DNA of 64,000 bases, from positions 27,200 to 91,199 of the forward strand of contig NMRA01000304.1 in assembly GCA_002633005.1 (NCBI GenBank). The letters run 5' to 3'. The notes under the pieces are model-generated. The model saw only the letters and a program-made list of their open reading frames with translations. It was not told the DNA's origin and searched no databases. Shown here in pieces: positions 24,507-35,200 of the stretch. The stretch's first letter is position 1. Each line of letters begins with the position of its first letter. Source of the stretch: Phoronis australis (Eukaryota; Phoronida; Phoronidae). Both the position numbers and the translations under genes were made by a program.

Positions 24507-25151
24507 CTTGAGTTAAGCAGACGCTGAACAATATAAATGCAGTTATAGTCCACACTCCACAAAGAATTATGCAAATTTCAACCAGTAACTTCCAGACAGA
24601 ATGAGATTGCAAAGGCCCAAATTCATTTTCCTGAAATAAACGGGACTGTCTATCAGATTACATCGAGGATGGTCTTTTAAGAGTCCACATAAACAGTTTC
24701 AAGATCAAAACAGCGTAATCTCTGTTCTACGTCAACGTGAGTTAGTCTTCATGGAGGGTGCCGTCAGGAAAGGCTTGTGTAACATTTATTGGCCCCGTGA
24801 AAATGGCCCCCAAGAGCCATTATTCAAAGCTGAAAATAACGCTTAACACTAAGAGATGAGTGCAGTCTATCTTGGATGGGACTTCCAGTCAAATCATAGC
24901 TTAGGGTTCCCCCAGAGGATGTGACCGTGAACAGTTGCACGGATGGGACTTCCAGTCAAATCATAGCTTAGGGCTTCCCCAGAAGATGTGACCGTGAACA
25001 CTTGCACGAAGCTTAATTGTAAGCATATGCACGAAATCCAACTTACCCAATCATTGTGTCTTTCCTTTTTGAAAAGCGGGATTTCTTTGTTTCTAGCACA
25101 GCAAATGCAAGGCTCTATAATGACAGTGAACAGCAAAATCCACCGAGCCAT
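24507..25151 (-). CDS. Candidate small secreted/membrane protein, two exons seen
   Basis: Exon 1 (25047-25151) starts at an ATG and encodes 35 codons. It opens with a signal-peptide-like MARWILLFTVIIEP, then a basic stretch, and ends exactly at a strong donor GG|GTAAGT in phase 0. Exon 2 (24507-24630) follows a good acceptor (TTTATTTCAG), continues in phase for 41 codons and ends at G|GTAATG in phase 1. Exon 2 carries a long hydrophobic helix, about residues 50-74 of the joined product, so the protein looks like a small type I membrane protein with a very short ectodomain. The C-terminal exon is not identified. The intron holds a 67-bp tandem duplication. I do not recognise the family. Support comes from matching phases and splice sites, not from homology. 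Confidence 0.42.
24874..25007. repeat. 67-bp tandem duplication
   Basis: The sequence beginning GGATGGGACTTCCAGTC at 24874 repeats at 24941 with few differences. It lies within the intron of the candidate small membrane protein gene, next to exon 1. Confidence 0.85.
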
Positions 25152-25234
25152 CTTTATTTTAGCAACCTAATGGCTAGCAAACCGGACAAAAAATAAACAC
25201 TTTATGCACATTATACGAAAATTATCCGTTGCCA

Positions 25235-25960
25235 CAATTTTAATAATTAGTTCCCACCATTTACTAATTTGTGTCCACGATATAATATTTCGTTCTAACC
25301 ATTTGACTTGTTCGTTTCGACGATTTAACAAACTCGTTCTAACGATTCATTAATCGGTTACCACGATTTACGAATTCGTTCCCACGATTTATTTATGTGT
25401 AGGTGCGGGTCACAACGCCCTCTAAGGTGATGTGGGACCTTATCGACAAGTGTGTGCATTTAACAAAATATCAAGATAACTCATAGACTTTAACTCAGTG
25501 AAAGTATATATATTTTATGAAAGTAAGAAGCAAGTAAAATTAGATGTTTAACTTTTTATTAATTTATTTTATTTGGGTCGTTGGCCACGTCTTTTGGTAC
25601 AATTTTGCAAGCAAGAAAGTTGCTTTGTTAGGAAAACAGCAGTATCAATAGCATGGTCAAATTTTATTTTATGTAAATGTTCAAGAAGAAATCTTTCTCA
25701 AAAATGATGTTACAGACTTTTGAAATATCATCTCGTTGTCGTTTTGTGAAACGTCAACGCTTTTTTCATAAAAATCATAAAAGTACTATTCCTATAGCCC
25801 CTCATACAAAGTGGAACATTGTAAAACAGTTCCTAACAGAATTTTGATGACAGTGCATAAAACATAGTATCTGAAAATTTCATATGAGCCCGCTTAGCCA
25901 TTTCTGAGATGTGATGTTCCAAAATTAGCCAAATTATGGCATTTTTCAAGGGTCTTACGT
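25235..25960 (+). repeat. Degenerate 22-bp array plus dispersed repeat body
   Basis: Positions 25235-25392 are a degenerate array of the 22-bp consensus seen at 23318-23478. The following body (25393-25960) parallels 23480-24060 in the same orientation, with shared blocks on ATATTTTxTGAAAGTA, the TGTTACAG segment and the GATGTTCC segment. I see no coding potential. Confidence 0.6.
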
Positions 25961-26192
25961 AACCTTGCCTCCAGAAGATAACATTGTGCGTTTGGAAAAA
26001 CGTTTAATAAAAACCGTATACAGACAACGTATTTTTAAAACGCAGACTGATTAGTAAGACAGACTGGGGACAATAGTTCCTGTTTCGAGCCAGAAATTTT
26101 CTTGTTAAAAAATAAAACGAAGACTTAGAATTTCAGCGCCATGTCCGAGCCAAAGCACCTATGCGCATGGCCATGAACAACAAGTTGACCTT

Positions 26193-29047
26193 GGGCATTT
26201 TGCTCCATTTATGTATGCGCAGTTCCCCAACTTCACACCATCTACCAGACACTTCACCGATCGGCCATTTTTATCAAAACATTTTGTCTTGTAAGAACTC
26301 AGACTCGTCCCCAGGCCTCAAGATGGCTAAACCGATTAGCGCCATCTTTAGACTTGGGGACGAGTCTGGCCAAGACTGACCCCCAAACTAGGAACTTATG
26401 TACCTATTCGACGAAATGAGAGCAGTCCGAAACAAAATAAAAACAAAATGAAGCAATTCTGCTACCCTGCAATGCCCAGCAATACCTCGGCCTCTGGTAT
26501 TGGCTATTATTGCACCTCCAATAATCCATCTGGAGCCATTCATAGCTTTTATAGCAACAATTGCAAAAATGACACGGAACAGTGACTAGATCCATGATTT
26601 TCGTACCCGGCCAGAGGTGAAAGTGTCAGGTATAGTCGTCGCGAAAAACCCGATGATTGCTGATCGTTGGAGCTAAAGTACAGTTTTGTAGAACAAGTGA
26701 ATAGATATAGTAAAGTTTAGGACGGAAAGTGACCGACGTCCAAAAAGCAAATTGTTTGTCAAGTAGTACAAATTTAGTGCCACATCCCACTTCTCATTGT
26801 CGAAACGACAGTTTCGTCCCTGGTAAACATTCTTAAGGAAACAAAGAAAGTAATCAACAAACATTCAAGTTCACAAGATATAAAACATACTTCTGAAATA
26901 TATACAGCTTTTAAACTGACTTGGAAATATTGTGCAATTTTTAAACTTTATATCGTTTCATCTCAGTATGGGAGCGGTAGTCCTCTCCATAAATATGACA
27001 CCAATGTCACAGAAATGGAACTGTTAAGGTTTCGTATAAATCCGATAGGCAGTTTCGCAGATATGATGTTCCGGAGTTAGCCAAACTGGGAGACATTTTA
27101 TTTTTCTTGGGTCCACTCATATCCGTAACGTTTAAGTTACATGCCTTTGCAAACAGTACCACAAGGAATATGCACTGGACACTCACACCATTCATTCGAC
27201 TACCTGAAGGTTGGGTTTCTTCGGTCCATGCTCGTTTGTTCATGTGGATTCCAAGGAAGTCCGCTGATTTCCACTAGATTTTCAGGACGAGTATACCTCG
27301 CAGTGAAATCCGACATGACAGATTGTGTGGTAACAACAGCGGTACGCTATTTTTCACCCCGCTAACTGCTGCTATGTAAATGCCGAAGAGCAGTGATTAA
27401 TGGCAGGCCCGACCGGTCTTCGAATTGGCTAAAGAGTCAATTCAGTTATCTAAATCTTCTAGTGAATGACTCAAGTTTTCTTTATTCCTGCTCGAGCAAT
27501 CATCTGAACCGGAAAGACCAGTGAATAATAATCTAAGTGCAAGTTAGCATACTAGGTTGGTTCCGTTCCAGTGCCGCTAGGAGGAGATTAAAAACTTTTC
27601 GTGCTGCACTACTTTCCCACGCGTCGTGGAAAATGACGTCTCTTTCCCGATGCCACACGACTTGCGTAAGTCAACTTTCTTAAGAAGTTGGGCTTTGGCT
27701 AAGGATTTTGTAATAATCTCGGATTTGAGTGATCGTATCATCTTCCTCTTCTTGTAGTATTTTCTCCATATTTATTATAATGAACATTGGTTGTTGAATC
27801 ATCTCCTGGTAGGCAATGTCCCGGATGAGACCCTTGATGTTGGTAGGGCTCGGCATTGTTTTACAAGAAAAACTATGCAGACAGCAAATAAGCTTTCTGC
27901 GGTCAACTGCATCAAAAGCACTCAGGGCATTTCCTAAAAGTTTTCTTTTAGAACCCGCCACATAATTAAAAAATGAATCAATCAGTCGTTCTTCGTTGGG
28001 TGTCTCCCCGCAGATCTTACTTACAAAGGCTTTTGACAGTTGAGTGGGTAAGAAGTCACAGCTTTTCCAACCATATACGAATATACGGCCCACTGATTGC
28101 CAATCATCTTCTTTGAATTCGGGGCGCAAACACGGTACCTTTTCATGAACACCCTCAGTTGCTTCACTATAAAACTCATACCAAAACCGACAGATGCAGT
28201 CTTTGATAACTGTGGGCGATTCACTTTTCTTCTTCTTCCCATTGGTCAGCGACACACTGACAGAAAGCTTAGCATTCAAAATATTAGGATTTTTGAACGC
28301 ATCTATCATGCTAGTCAACGGATCAAGTATTTCAATACTGATAGTGAGAGGTAGTTGTGACGAGGGTGTTGCGACGTGGTTAGTTGTACTGTCGCCAGAC
28401 GGCGCGGGTGAAGGTGAATTCTTAAGAAGTGCTTCAAGTTCAGACCAGTTCCAACTATAACAAAGCGATTCCGAGATAGTCTCTGACAAATGGCCGCCTT
28501 CCAGTAGGCCACTGCTTATATATCCTTCGTTTAAACAGCACACATTGTCAGGTGCAGCACCTGTTGTGCAACTAGGGTCCATTGTGCCGGTGTTACATAC
28601 ATGTATGGTCGATGGTCCGTTCACAGAATCTGCATGTATGAGGCCTACTGTGGTGGTACTTGTGGACATAACTGCAGTTAAATTGGTCGATGATTGCTCC
28701 ATAAAAGATACAGACCCTGTTGTTGTACTGGTTGGCATAATAACTGGATCGCAATTGACTGGAGGTCCATCTTTTGAAGCCAGGGAGTTTGTGGTGGTAC
28801 AAGTAGACATCAAATCTACATTACAATCGGTTGATAGTTCATCTACTGAAAGTTCCGCATCTGGTGTGGTATCAGTCGCCATAGCAGCAGCAGCAGCAGC
28901 AGCAGCAGTAGCAGCAGCCTCACAACCGATCAACGGTTCATCAGAGGCTATTACAAGACAGGAACTCTGCGCCGTATTACATTCGCTACGCAGGTAAAGT
29001 CTCAACATCTTAACACCTGTCTTTTCATACAAGTCCCCGATTGTCTC
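26193..29047. repeat. Large duplicated block, left copy
   Basis: This block recurs at 29056-32664, offset by 3614 bp in its right half. The left copy stops at an N (29048) inside the partial-HECT gene, and the left flank of the block restarts on the other side of that N. Substitutions and small length changes between the copies (including the GCA-type run) are of the order expected for alleles. Positions 26300-26369 form a hairpin-like pair, CTCGTCCCCAGG and CTTGGGGACGAG, probably a small MITE; its partner copy is at 29904-29977 and a half copy is near 14560. Confidence 0.85.
27680..29047 (-). pseudogene. Truncated copy of the partial-HECT gene (assembly-cut)
   Basis: From 29047 down to 27680 the minus strand repeats residues about 102-556 of the protein encoded at 31294-32964, with few substitutions (for example E-D-D in place of E-A-D near the C terminus). 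The reading frame is intact, but the first 100 codons are missing because the copy ends at the N at 29048. It is most likely the second allele of the right-hand gene, not a decayed gene. Any Met upstream of the N is an artefact of the join. Confidence 0.75.
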
Positions 29048-29055
29048 NTGCGCAT

Positions 29056-32000
29056 GGGCATTTTGCTCCATTTATGTATGCGCAGTTCCCCAACTTCACA
29101 CCATCTACCAGACACTTCACCGATCGCCCATTTTTTTCAAAACATTTTTTATCGTAATCTATTTTGCCCGGGGTACGCCACGAGCTATGTTGCAGAGTAA
29201 AACAAGAGGAGGATTGGGAATATTGTCATTTATTATGACGTAAATAGATAAAACTAACTAAGACTCTGCAAGATGGGCATGAACAAAACGCCCACTGGCG
29301 TGTACAATGAATAGCCCTGAAAGAGGGAACAAAACAAAAGAACCGCCTGAAGGGCTTAAAGGAAAAGTACAGAACATGAACACAAAACTTGAAAAAACCT
29401 AACAGGAAACCGACACCCGGGATGGGGGGTGGGGAAACAATGCAGAGGACGAACGTAGGTCTTGTAGACGACGAGGTAGGTGGCTGAATGAGAGACCACG
29501 TTGAACTGAACAAAGGAAATATGGGCGACCAATCAGGAGTCGCGTAGAGAAATGTATGAATACATAAGTAGGCCCTTGAGGTTATAAATAGAGATGAGTA
29601 ATGCAAAATAAACCCTAAGGACTGGTATCAAAATAAAGAGACAAGTGTCAAAATAATGACGATAAATGCATTTAACAAGTTAAATTTAATTTATCGTAAT
29701 CTATTTTGCCCGGGGTACGCCACGAGCTATGTTGCAGAGTAAAACATGAGGAGGATTGGGAATATTGTCATTTATTATGACGTAAATAGATAAAACTAAC
29801 TAAGACTCTGCAAGATGGGCATGGACAAAACGCCATAATGGCAGCACGGGAATGCTGACATCGCCCATCCGAGGAAGCGGAACCCGGGCAATAACAAGGT
29901 ACTCAGCCTCGTCCCCAGGCCTCAGTCAAGATGGCTAAACCCATTAGCGCCATCTTGAGACTTGGGGACGAGTCTGGCCAAGACTGACCCCCGAAATAGA
30001 AACTTATGTACCTATTCGACGAAATAAGACCAGTCTGAAACAAAATAAAAACAAAATGAAACAATTCTGCTATCCTGTAATGCCCAGCAATACTCAGCAA
30101 TACCTCGGCCTCTGGCATTGGCTATTATTGCACCTCCAATAATCCATCTGGAGCCATTCATAGTTTTTATAGCAACAATTGCAAAAATGACACAGAATAT
30201 TGACTAGCTCCATGATTTTCGTACCCGGCCAGGGGCGAAACTGTCATGTATAGTCGTCGCTAAAAACCTGATGATTGTTGATCGTTGGAGCTAAAGTACA
30301 GTTTTGTAGAACAAGTGAATAGATATAGTAAAGTTTAGGACGGAAAGTGACTGACGTCCAAAAAGCAAATTGTTTGTCAATTAGTACAAATTTAGTGCCA
30401 CATCACACTTCTCATTGTCGAAACGACGGTTTCGTCCCTGGTAAACATTATTAAAGAAACAAAGAAAATAATCAACAAACATTCAAGTTCGCAAGAAATA
30501 AAGCATACTTCTGAAATATATACAAATTTAAACTGACTTGGAAAGTGTGCAGTTTTTAAACTTTATATCGTTTCATCTCAATATGGGAGCAGTAGTCATC
30601 TCCGTAAATAAGACACCAATGTCACAGAAATGGAACTGTTAAGGTTTCATATAAATCCGACAGGCAGTTTCTCAGATATGATGTACCGGAGTTAGCCAAA
30701 CCGGGAGACATTTTATTTTTCTTGGGTCTACACATATCCGTAACGTTTAAGTTACATGCCTTTGCAAACAGTACCACAAGGAATATGCACTGGACACTCA
30801 CACCATTCATTCGATTACCTGAAGGTTGGGTTTCTTGGGTTCATGTTCGTTTGTTCATGTGGATTCCAAGGAAGTCCGCTGATTTCCACTTGATTTTCAG
30901 GACGAGTATACCTCGCAGTGAAATCGACATGACAGATTGTGTGGTAACAACAGCGGTACGTTATTTTTCACCCCGCGAACTGCTGCTATGTAAATGCTGA
31001 AGAGCAGCTATTAATGGCAGGCCCGACCGGTCTTCGACTTAGCTAAAGAGTCAATTCAATTATCTAAATCTTCTAGTGAATGACTCGTGTTTTCTTTATT
31101 CCTGCTCGAGCAATCATCTGAACCGGAAAGACCAGTGAATAATAATCTAAGTGCAAGTTAGCATACTAGGTTGGTTCCGTTCCAGTGCCGCTAGGAGGAG
31201 ATTAAACACTTTTCGTGCTGCACTACTTTCCCACGCGTCGTGGAAAATGACGTCTCTTTCCCAATGCCACACGACTTGGGTAAATCAGCTTTCTTAAGAA
31301 GTTGGGCTTTGGCTAAGGATTTTGTAATAATCTCGGATCTGAGTGATCGTATCAGCTTCCTCTTCTTGCAGTATTTTCTCCATATTTATTATAATGAACA
31401 TTGGTTGTTGAATCATCTCCTGATAGGCAATGTCCCGGATGAGACCCTTGATGTTAGTAGGGCTCGGCATTGTTTTACAAGAAAAACTATGCAGACAGCA
31501 AATAAGCTTTCTGCGGTCAACTGCATCAAAAGCACTCAGGGCATTTCCTAAAAGTTTTCTTTTAGAACCGGCCACATAATTAAAAAATGAATCAATCAGT
31601 CGTTCTTCGTTGGGTGTCTCCCCGCAGATCTTACTTACAAAGGCCTTTGACAGTTGAGTGGGTAAGAAGTCACAGCTTTTCCAACCATATACGAATATAC
31701 GGCCCACTGATTGCCAATCATCTTCTTTGAATTCGGGGCGCAAACACGGTACCTTTTCATGAACACCCTCAGTTGCTTCACTATAAAACTCATACCAAAA
31801 CCGACAGATGCAGTCTTTGATAACTGTGGGCGATTCACTTTTCTTCTTCTTCCCATTGGTCAGCGACACACTGACAGAAAGCTTAGCATTCAAAATATTA
31901 GGATTTTTGAACGCATCTATCATGCTAGTCAACGGATCAAGTATTTCAATACTGATAGTGAGAGGTAGTTGTGACGAGGGTGTTGCGACGTGGTTAGTTG

Positions 32001-32664
32001 TACTGTCGCCAGACGGCGCGGGTGAAGGTGAATTCTTAAGAAGTGCTTCAAGTTCAGACCAGTTCCAACTATAACAAAGCGATTCCGAGATAGTCTCTGA
32101 CAAATGGCCGCCTTCCAGTAGGCCACTGCTTATATATCCTTCGTTTAAACAGCACACATTGTCAGGTGCAGCACCTGTTGTGCAACTAGGGTCCATTGTG
32201 CCTGTGTTACATACATGTATGGTCGATGGTCCGTTCACAGAATCTGCATGTATGAGGCCTACTGTGGTGGTACTTGTGGACATAACTGCAGTTAAATTGG
32301 TCGATGATTGCTCCATAAAAGATACAGACCCTGTTGTTGTACTGGTTGGCATAATAACTGGATCGCAATTGACTAGAGGTCCATCCTTTGAAGCCAGAGA
32401 GTTTGTGGTGGTACAAGTAGACATAAAATCTACATTACAATCGGTTGATAGTTCATCTACTGAAAGTTCCGCATCTGCTGTGGTATCAGTCGCCATGATA
32501 GCAGCAGCAGCAGCAGCAGCAGTAGCAGCAGCAGCCTCACAACCGATCAACGGTTCATCAGAGGCTATTACAAGACAGGAACTCTGCGCCGTATTACATT
32601 CGCTACGCAGGTAAAGTCTCAACATCTTAACACCTGTCTTTTCATACAAGTCCCCTATTGTCTC
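29056..32664. repeat. Large duplicated block, right copy with an extra insertion
   Basis: It matches the left block over its length except for about 750 bp present only here (about 29150-29903). Removing that insertion makes both copies about 2855 bp long. An insertion present in one copy and absent from the other fits two haplotypes. Confidence 0.85.
29151..29834. mobile_element. Insertion bounded by 142-bp direct repeats
   Basis: Positions 29151-29292 and 29693-29834 are nearly identical direct repeats, 542 bp apart, inside the segment missing from the left block. Between them is about 400 bp with no coding capacity. The layout resembles a short LTR-type element such as a TRIM, but the repeats do not begin with TG in an obvious way, and no primer-binding site could be identified. 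A tandem duplication is the alternative. Confidence 0.45.
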
Positions 32665-32964
32665 ATTTTCATTGACAAGACGTCCGTTATAATTTACCAT
32701 GGAGAATTTGAGTCCGTTTGCAAGCCACCCACGTTGTGATTTTCCATCAGGGAAGAAGCATTCTATTGCTTTCTGCTTGACTTTTTTAACAGTTTCATCA
32801 AATCTAAATTGTAATTTTTTCGTGCCTCCTCCGTTTTTCTTTCGTATTTGCTTAAGCTGACCTCCTTCCACGTGTTTCCACCCAACGTCAACCCTACGTA
32901 AGGTAGATTTTGCATTTATATTCCCTCGCAGTTTCTGGGAACGAATACTACTTTTACACGACAT
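31294..32964 (-). CDS. Single-exon protein with N-terminal domain and partial HECT-like domain
   Basis: An ATG at 32964 opens 556 codons without introns. Residues 24-122 form a compact domain (GWKHVEGG, a GGGTKK turn, FFPDG, LYEKTG, LRLYLRSE) that I associate with multi-copy proteins of cnidarians, amphioxus and fish. Residues 144-155 are an alanine run encoded by GCN repeats, and 160-330 is Ser/Thr-rich and probably disordered. Residues 385-530 resemble the HECT N-lobe of G2E3-like proteins (FWYEF, VPCLRPEF, VGRIFVYGWKS, LPTQLSKAF). No C-lobe with its catalytic cysteine follows, so ligase activity is unlikely. Function is unknown. A lack of introns and multi-copy relatives suggest spread by retroposition or a mobile element. 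Confidence 0.7.
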   Translation of the reverse strand: MSCKSSIRSQKLRGNINAKSTLRRVDVGWKHVEGGQLKQIRKKNGGGTKKLQFRFDETVKKVKQKAIECFFPDGKSQRGWLANGLKFSMVNYNGRLVNENETIGDLYEKTGVKMLRLYLRSECNTAQSSCLVIASDEPLIGCEAAAATAAAAAAAIMATDTTADAELSVDELSTDCNVDFMSTCTTTNSLASKDGPLVNCDPVIMPTSTTTGSVSFMEQSSTNLTAVMSTSTTTVGLIHADSVNGPSTIHVCNTGTMDPSCTTGAAPDNVCCLNEGYISSGLLEGGHLSETISESLCYSWNWSELEALLKNSPSPAPSGDSTTNHVATPSSQLPLTISIEILDPLTSMIDAFKNPNILNAKLSVSVSLTNGKKKKSESPTVIKDCICRFWYEFYSEATEGVHEKVPCLRPEFKEDDWQSVGRIFVYGWKSCDFLPTQLSKAFVSKICGETPNEERLIDSFFNYVAGSKRKLLGNALSAFDAVDRRKLICCLHSFSCKTMPSPTNIKGLIRDIAYQEMIQQPMFIIINMEKILQEEEADTITQIRDYYKILSQSPTS

Positions 32965-33185
32965 TACTGTTTTCCGTAGATGAGGGCGATTTTTTAAAGT
33001 TCCTTTTTATCAAAAATACTGTGGGCTATCCAACAAATCAGCTGTTCAAAATTAAGAGTACACTACGTCCTGTGACATCTTTAACAGTCACCTGAAATGA
33101 ATCAAACTGAAATTATATTTCGGCCATACTTATACACAAAAAATAAAGAGAGCAACATTAATAATTGACTGCATCCGTATTAGGG

Positions 33186-33246
33186 CACCACACACACACA
33201 CGCACACACACGCATGCACACGCGCGCGCACACTCGCACACACACC
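33186..33246. repeat. CA/CG dinucleotide microsatellite
   Basis: Alternating CACACA with CGCGCG and CGCATG interruptions forms a purine-pyrimidine alternating tract of about 60 bp, which can adopt Z-DNA. Confidence 0.9.
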
Positions 33247-33388
33247 AACGATCACAATGAGTGCTTGCGTTTTACATTCACGCTCATTTTTAACTCAAAA
33301 ATTAAGATGAAATGCCCCTATGTGAATGAAAATAGCTAAAACACTTAAAAGGGGCTTGATGGCAGTCAGTCTTTCTTACGAACATATT

Positions 33389-33915
33389 TCAATGCAAGGA
33401 AAGAAAAAATCGAGGAATTTTCTTTTTGGTTTTATTAACAACCCTGAGACAATTTTTGCCAGTTTGACAAGAAAACGCAACATCACTGATAATTCGCGAG
33501 TTGACTGCATATTTGATGGGAAAAATTGAAGTGAATATGATTTCCATTCCATCGACATTTGTCGCCGTACTGAGTAGCCTCAACGGTCTGGCGAGTGTTG
33601 CGTGACTGGACATCGTTCCAAGTCCACTGGTTTCTGACCCATTCGAAAAGAATGACGATGGGCTGTGATTGTAGGCCGCCTTAGCTCGTTCATAAAATCT
33701 TGTTTTTATGTACACGTCGCCCATGTCTCTAAACGAATGTCGCCGAATTTTTCAGCGGCGCACTTCCCTACAAAAACATAGTCAGCGTCTCTCTCAGTTT
33801 CGAGCCGTTTTAGTTCGGAGTCACTTCGCAGATAATTTACTAAACATTGATTGAAAGAACTTTGGAGGAGTAAGTAAACATGTCTCACAAGCTTCAAATG
33901 TTGTTCTTGGTTCAT
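33389..33915 (-). pseudogene. Possible frameshifted gene fragment, unassigned
   Basis: Two overlapping minus-strand frames look more protein-like than their surroundings. One starts at an ATG at 33915 (69 codons, LETERDADYVFVGKCAAEKF). The other continues in a shifted frame from 33724 with GDVYIKTRFYERAKAAYN, which resembles a tetratricopeptide helix pair. One frameshift near 33720 would join them. I cannot name a family. No clear splice sites resolve the shift. Confidence 0.22.
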
Positions 33916-34308
33916 CTCTGCACTAATTCTGAATGTTGTAGGGCAGCTTGTTGATATCTGAATCTCCGAACGAGTTTTTGGCTGAGCTAGTCACATGATC
34001 TTGATACACCGTGAAGCTAAAATGCAATTAAATTTTGGTGAATTTAATGGTGATAGAAAGAATTTTCTACACTCTTTTTGACTATAAAACAAGTTAAGAG
34101 GTAACACCAAGAGTTTTGATATACATGTATTTACCATAATTTGATGGCCTTGAATAAATAAATAACTACATGGGGAGATTAATTACAATTTGGTTTACTG
34201 CATTTGGTACTTGTGACCTCCCGCCGAAGTCAAATGCTATCAAGGCAAAGTTGAGTGCAAACCGCCCACGAGTGGAATTCCAAATCCAACGAGTCAATAT
34301 ACCATCTG

Positions 34309-34588
34309 ACCCACAACAAATTGCAACAAAAGGATTTACATTGGATTTATGCCCTACTGGGTATACTTATGCCCTACTGGGTCATTTCCAAGATGGCCGC
34401 CACAACGTTTCGAAATCACTAACATCTTCAATAATTACGATAGAGATATATTTTTTGGTTTTAGTCTATGGTTTTAAGAGGTGAGCAACTCACTGGTGTG
34501 GTTGAAATTCACATATGATCAGTATTTGATATGGAATTCGTGATGGCGGATAAAATTCAAGAACTAAAAATCAATATTTGTCCATTAT
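34309..34588 (+). repeat. Inverted repeat, left arm
   Basis: It matches 38733-39065 in inverse orientation, from CCCACAACAAATTGCAAC at the outer side to TTGTCCATTAT at the inner side, with indels. The arms face each other 4.1 kb apart and enclose the pseudogene and LINE fragment below. They may be the ends of one large DNA element or two copies of a MITE. Confidence 0.75.
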
Positions 34589-35200
34589 ATCGGGTGACCA
34601 AAAACGTTTCCAAATTCAACCTTTATTTTTTCGAAAAATAATCATTGAAATTGCAAGCAATTTTGCACATCTTCATATCAATCTATTATCAGTACACCAT
34701 AAAAATTATAATGATACACTGTGTTTTCACTCCACGACAACGATGGCGACACTTGGCAATCAATATACTCAGGAGTGTGTTTTCAAGAGTTGTGCCATAA
34801 AAATGTTTTGTCGGTTGGGTGCTACATTTTGTGAAGTAAAGATAGTGTTTTCAAGTGCTAAGAACGTGTTAATTGGGGTTAATTACAACACATGTTTTAC
34901 ACAAAGTCCTGACTGTAATCTAATGAACTACAGTGTTTGGAATGAGTTGACAAAGAAGTGTATCAATGTTGTACAGGTTGTATTTTGCTCAATAACTTAG
35001 ACTTGCAAAACGTCTTCTTTACTTTTAAAAAAGGTATTAGTCAGTATCAAAAACACCTGGTGCAAGTAAAATATTTGTTCGTCGCCGGACGTAACGCATC
35101 AACGATTAGGTTACAATTCCATCCAAGAATGTTATGTTCATTACACGTACTGCCTCAATTCAGTCCTCGTCACTGTCTCCAAGTTCCTCAGAAACTTGAT
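34589..35200. other. No recognisable gene
   Basis: AT-rich sequence with one plus-strand open stretch (34578-35000) that shows no domain. It lies between the left inverted-repeat arm and the pseudogene. Confidence 0.4.

Noticed and set aside
32159-32614. 151-codon plus-strand frame antisense to the partial-HECT gene, also at 28545-28997
   Set aside because: It mirrors the Ala/Ser/Thr-rich part of the real gene on the other strand; its residues follow from the GCN and ACN repeats.
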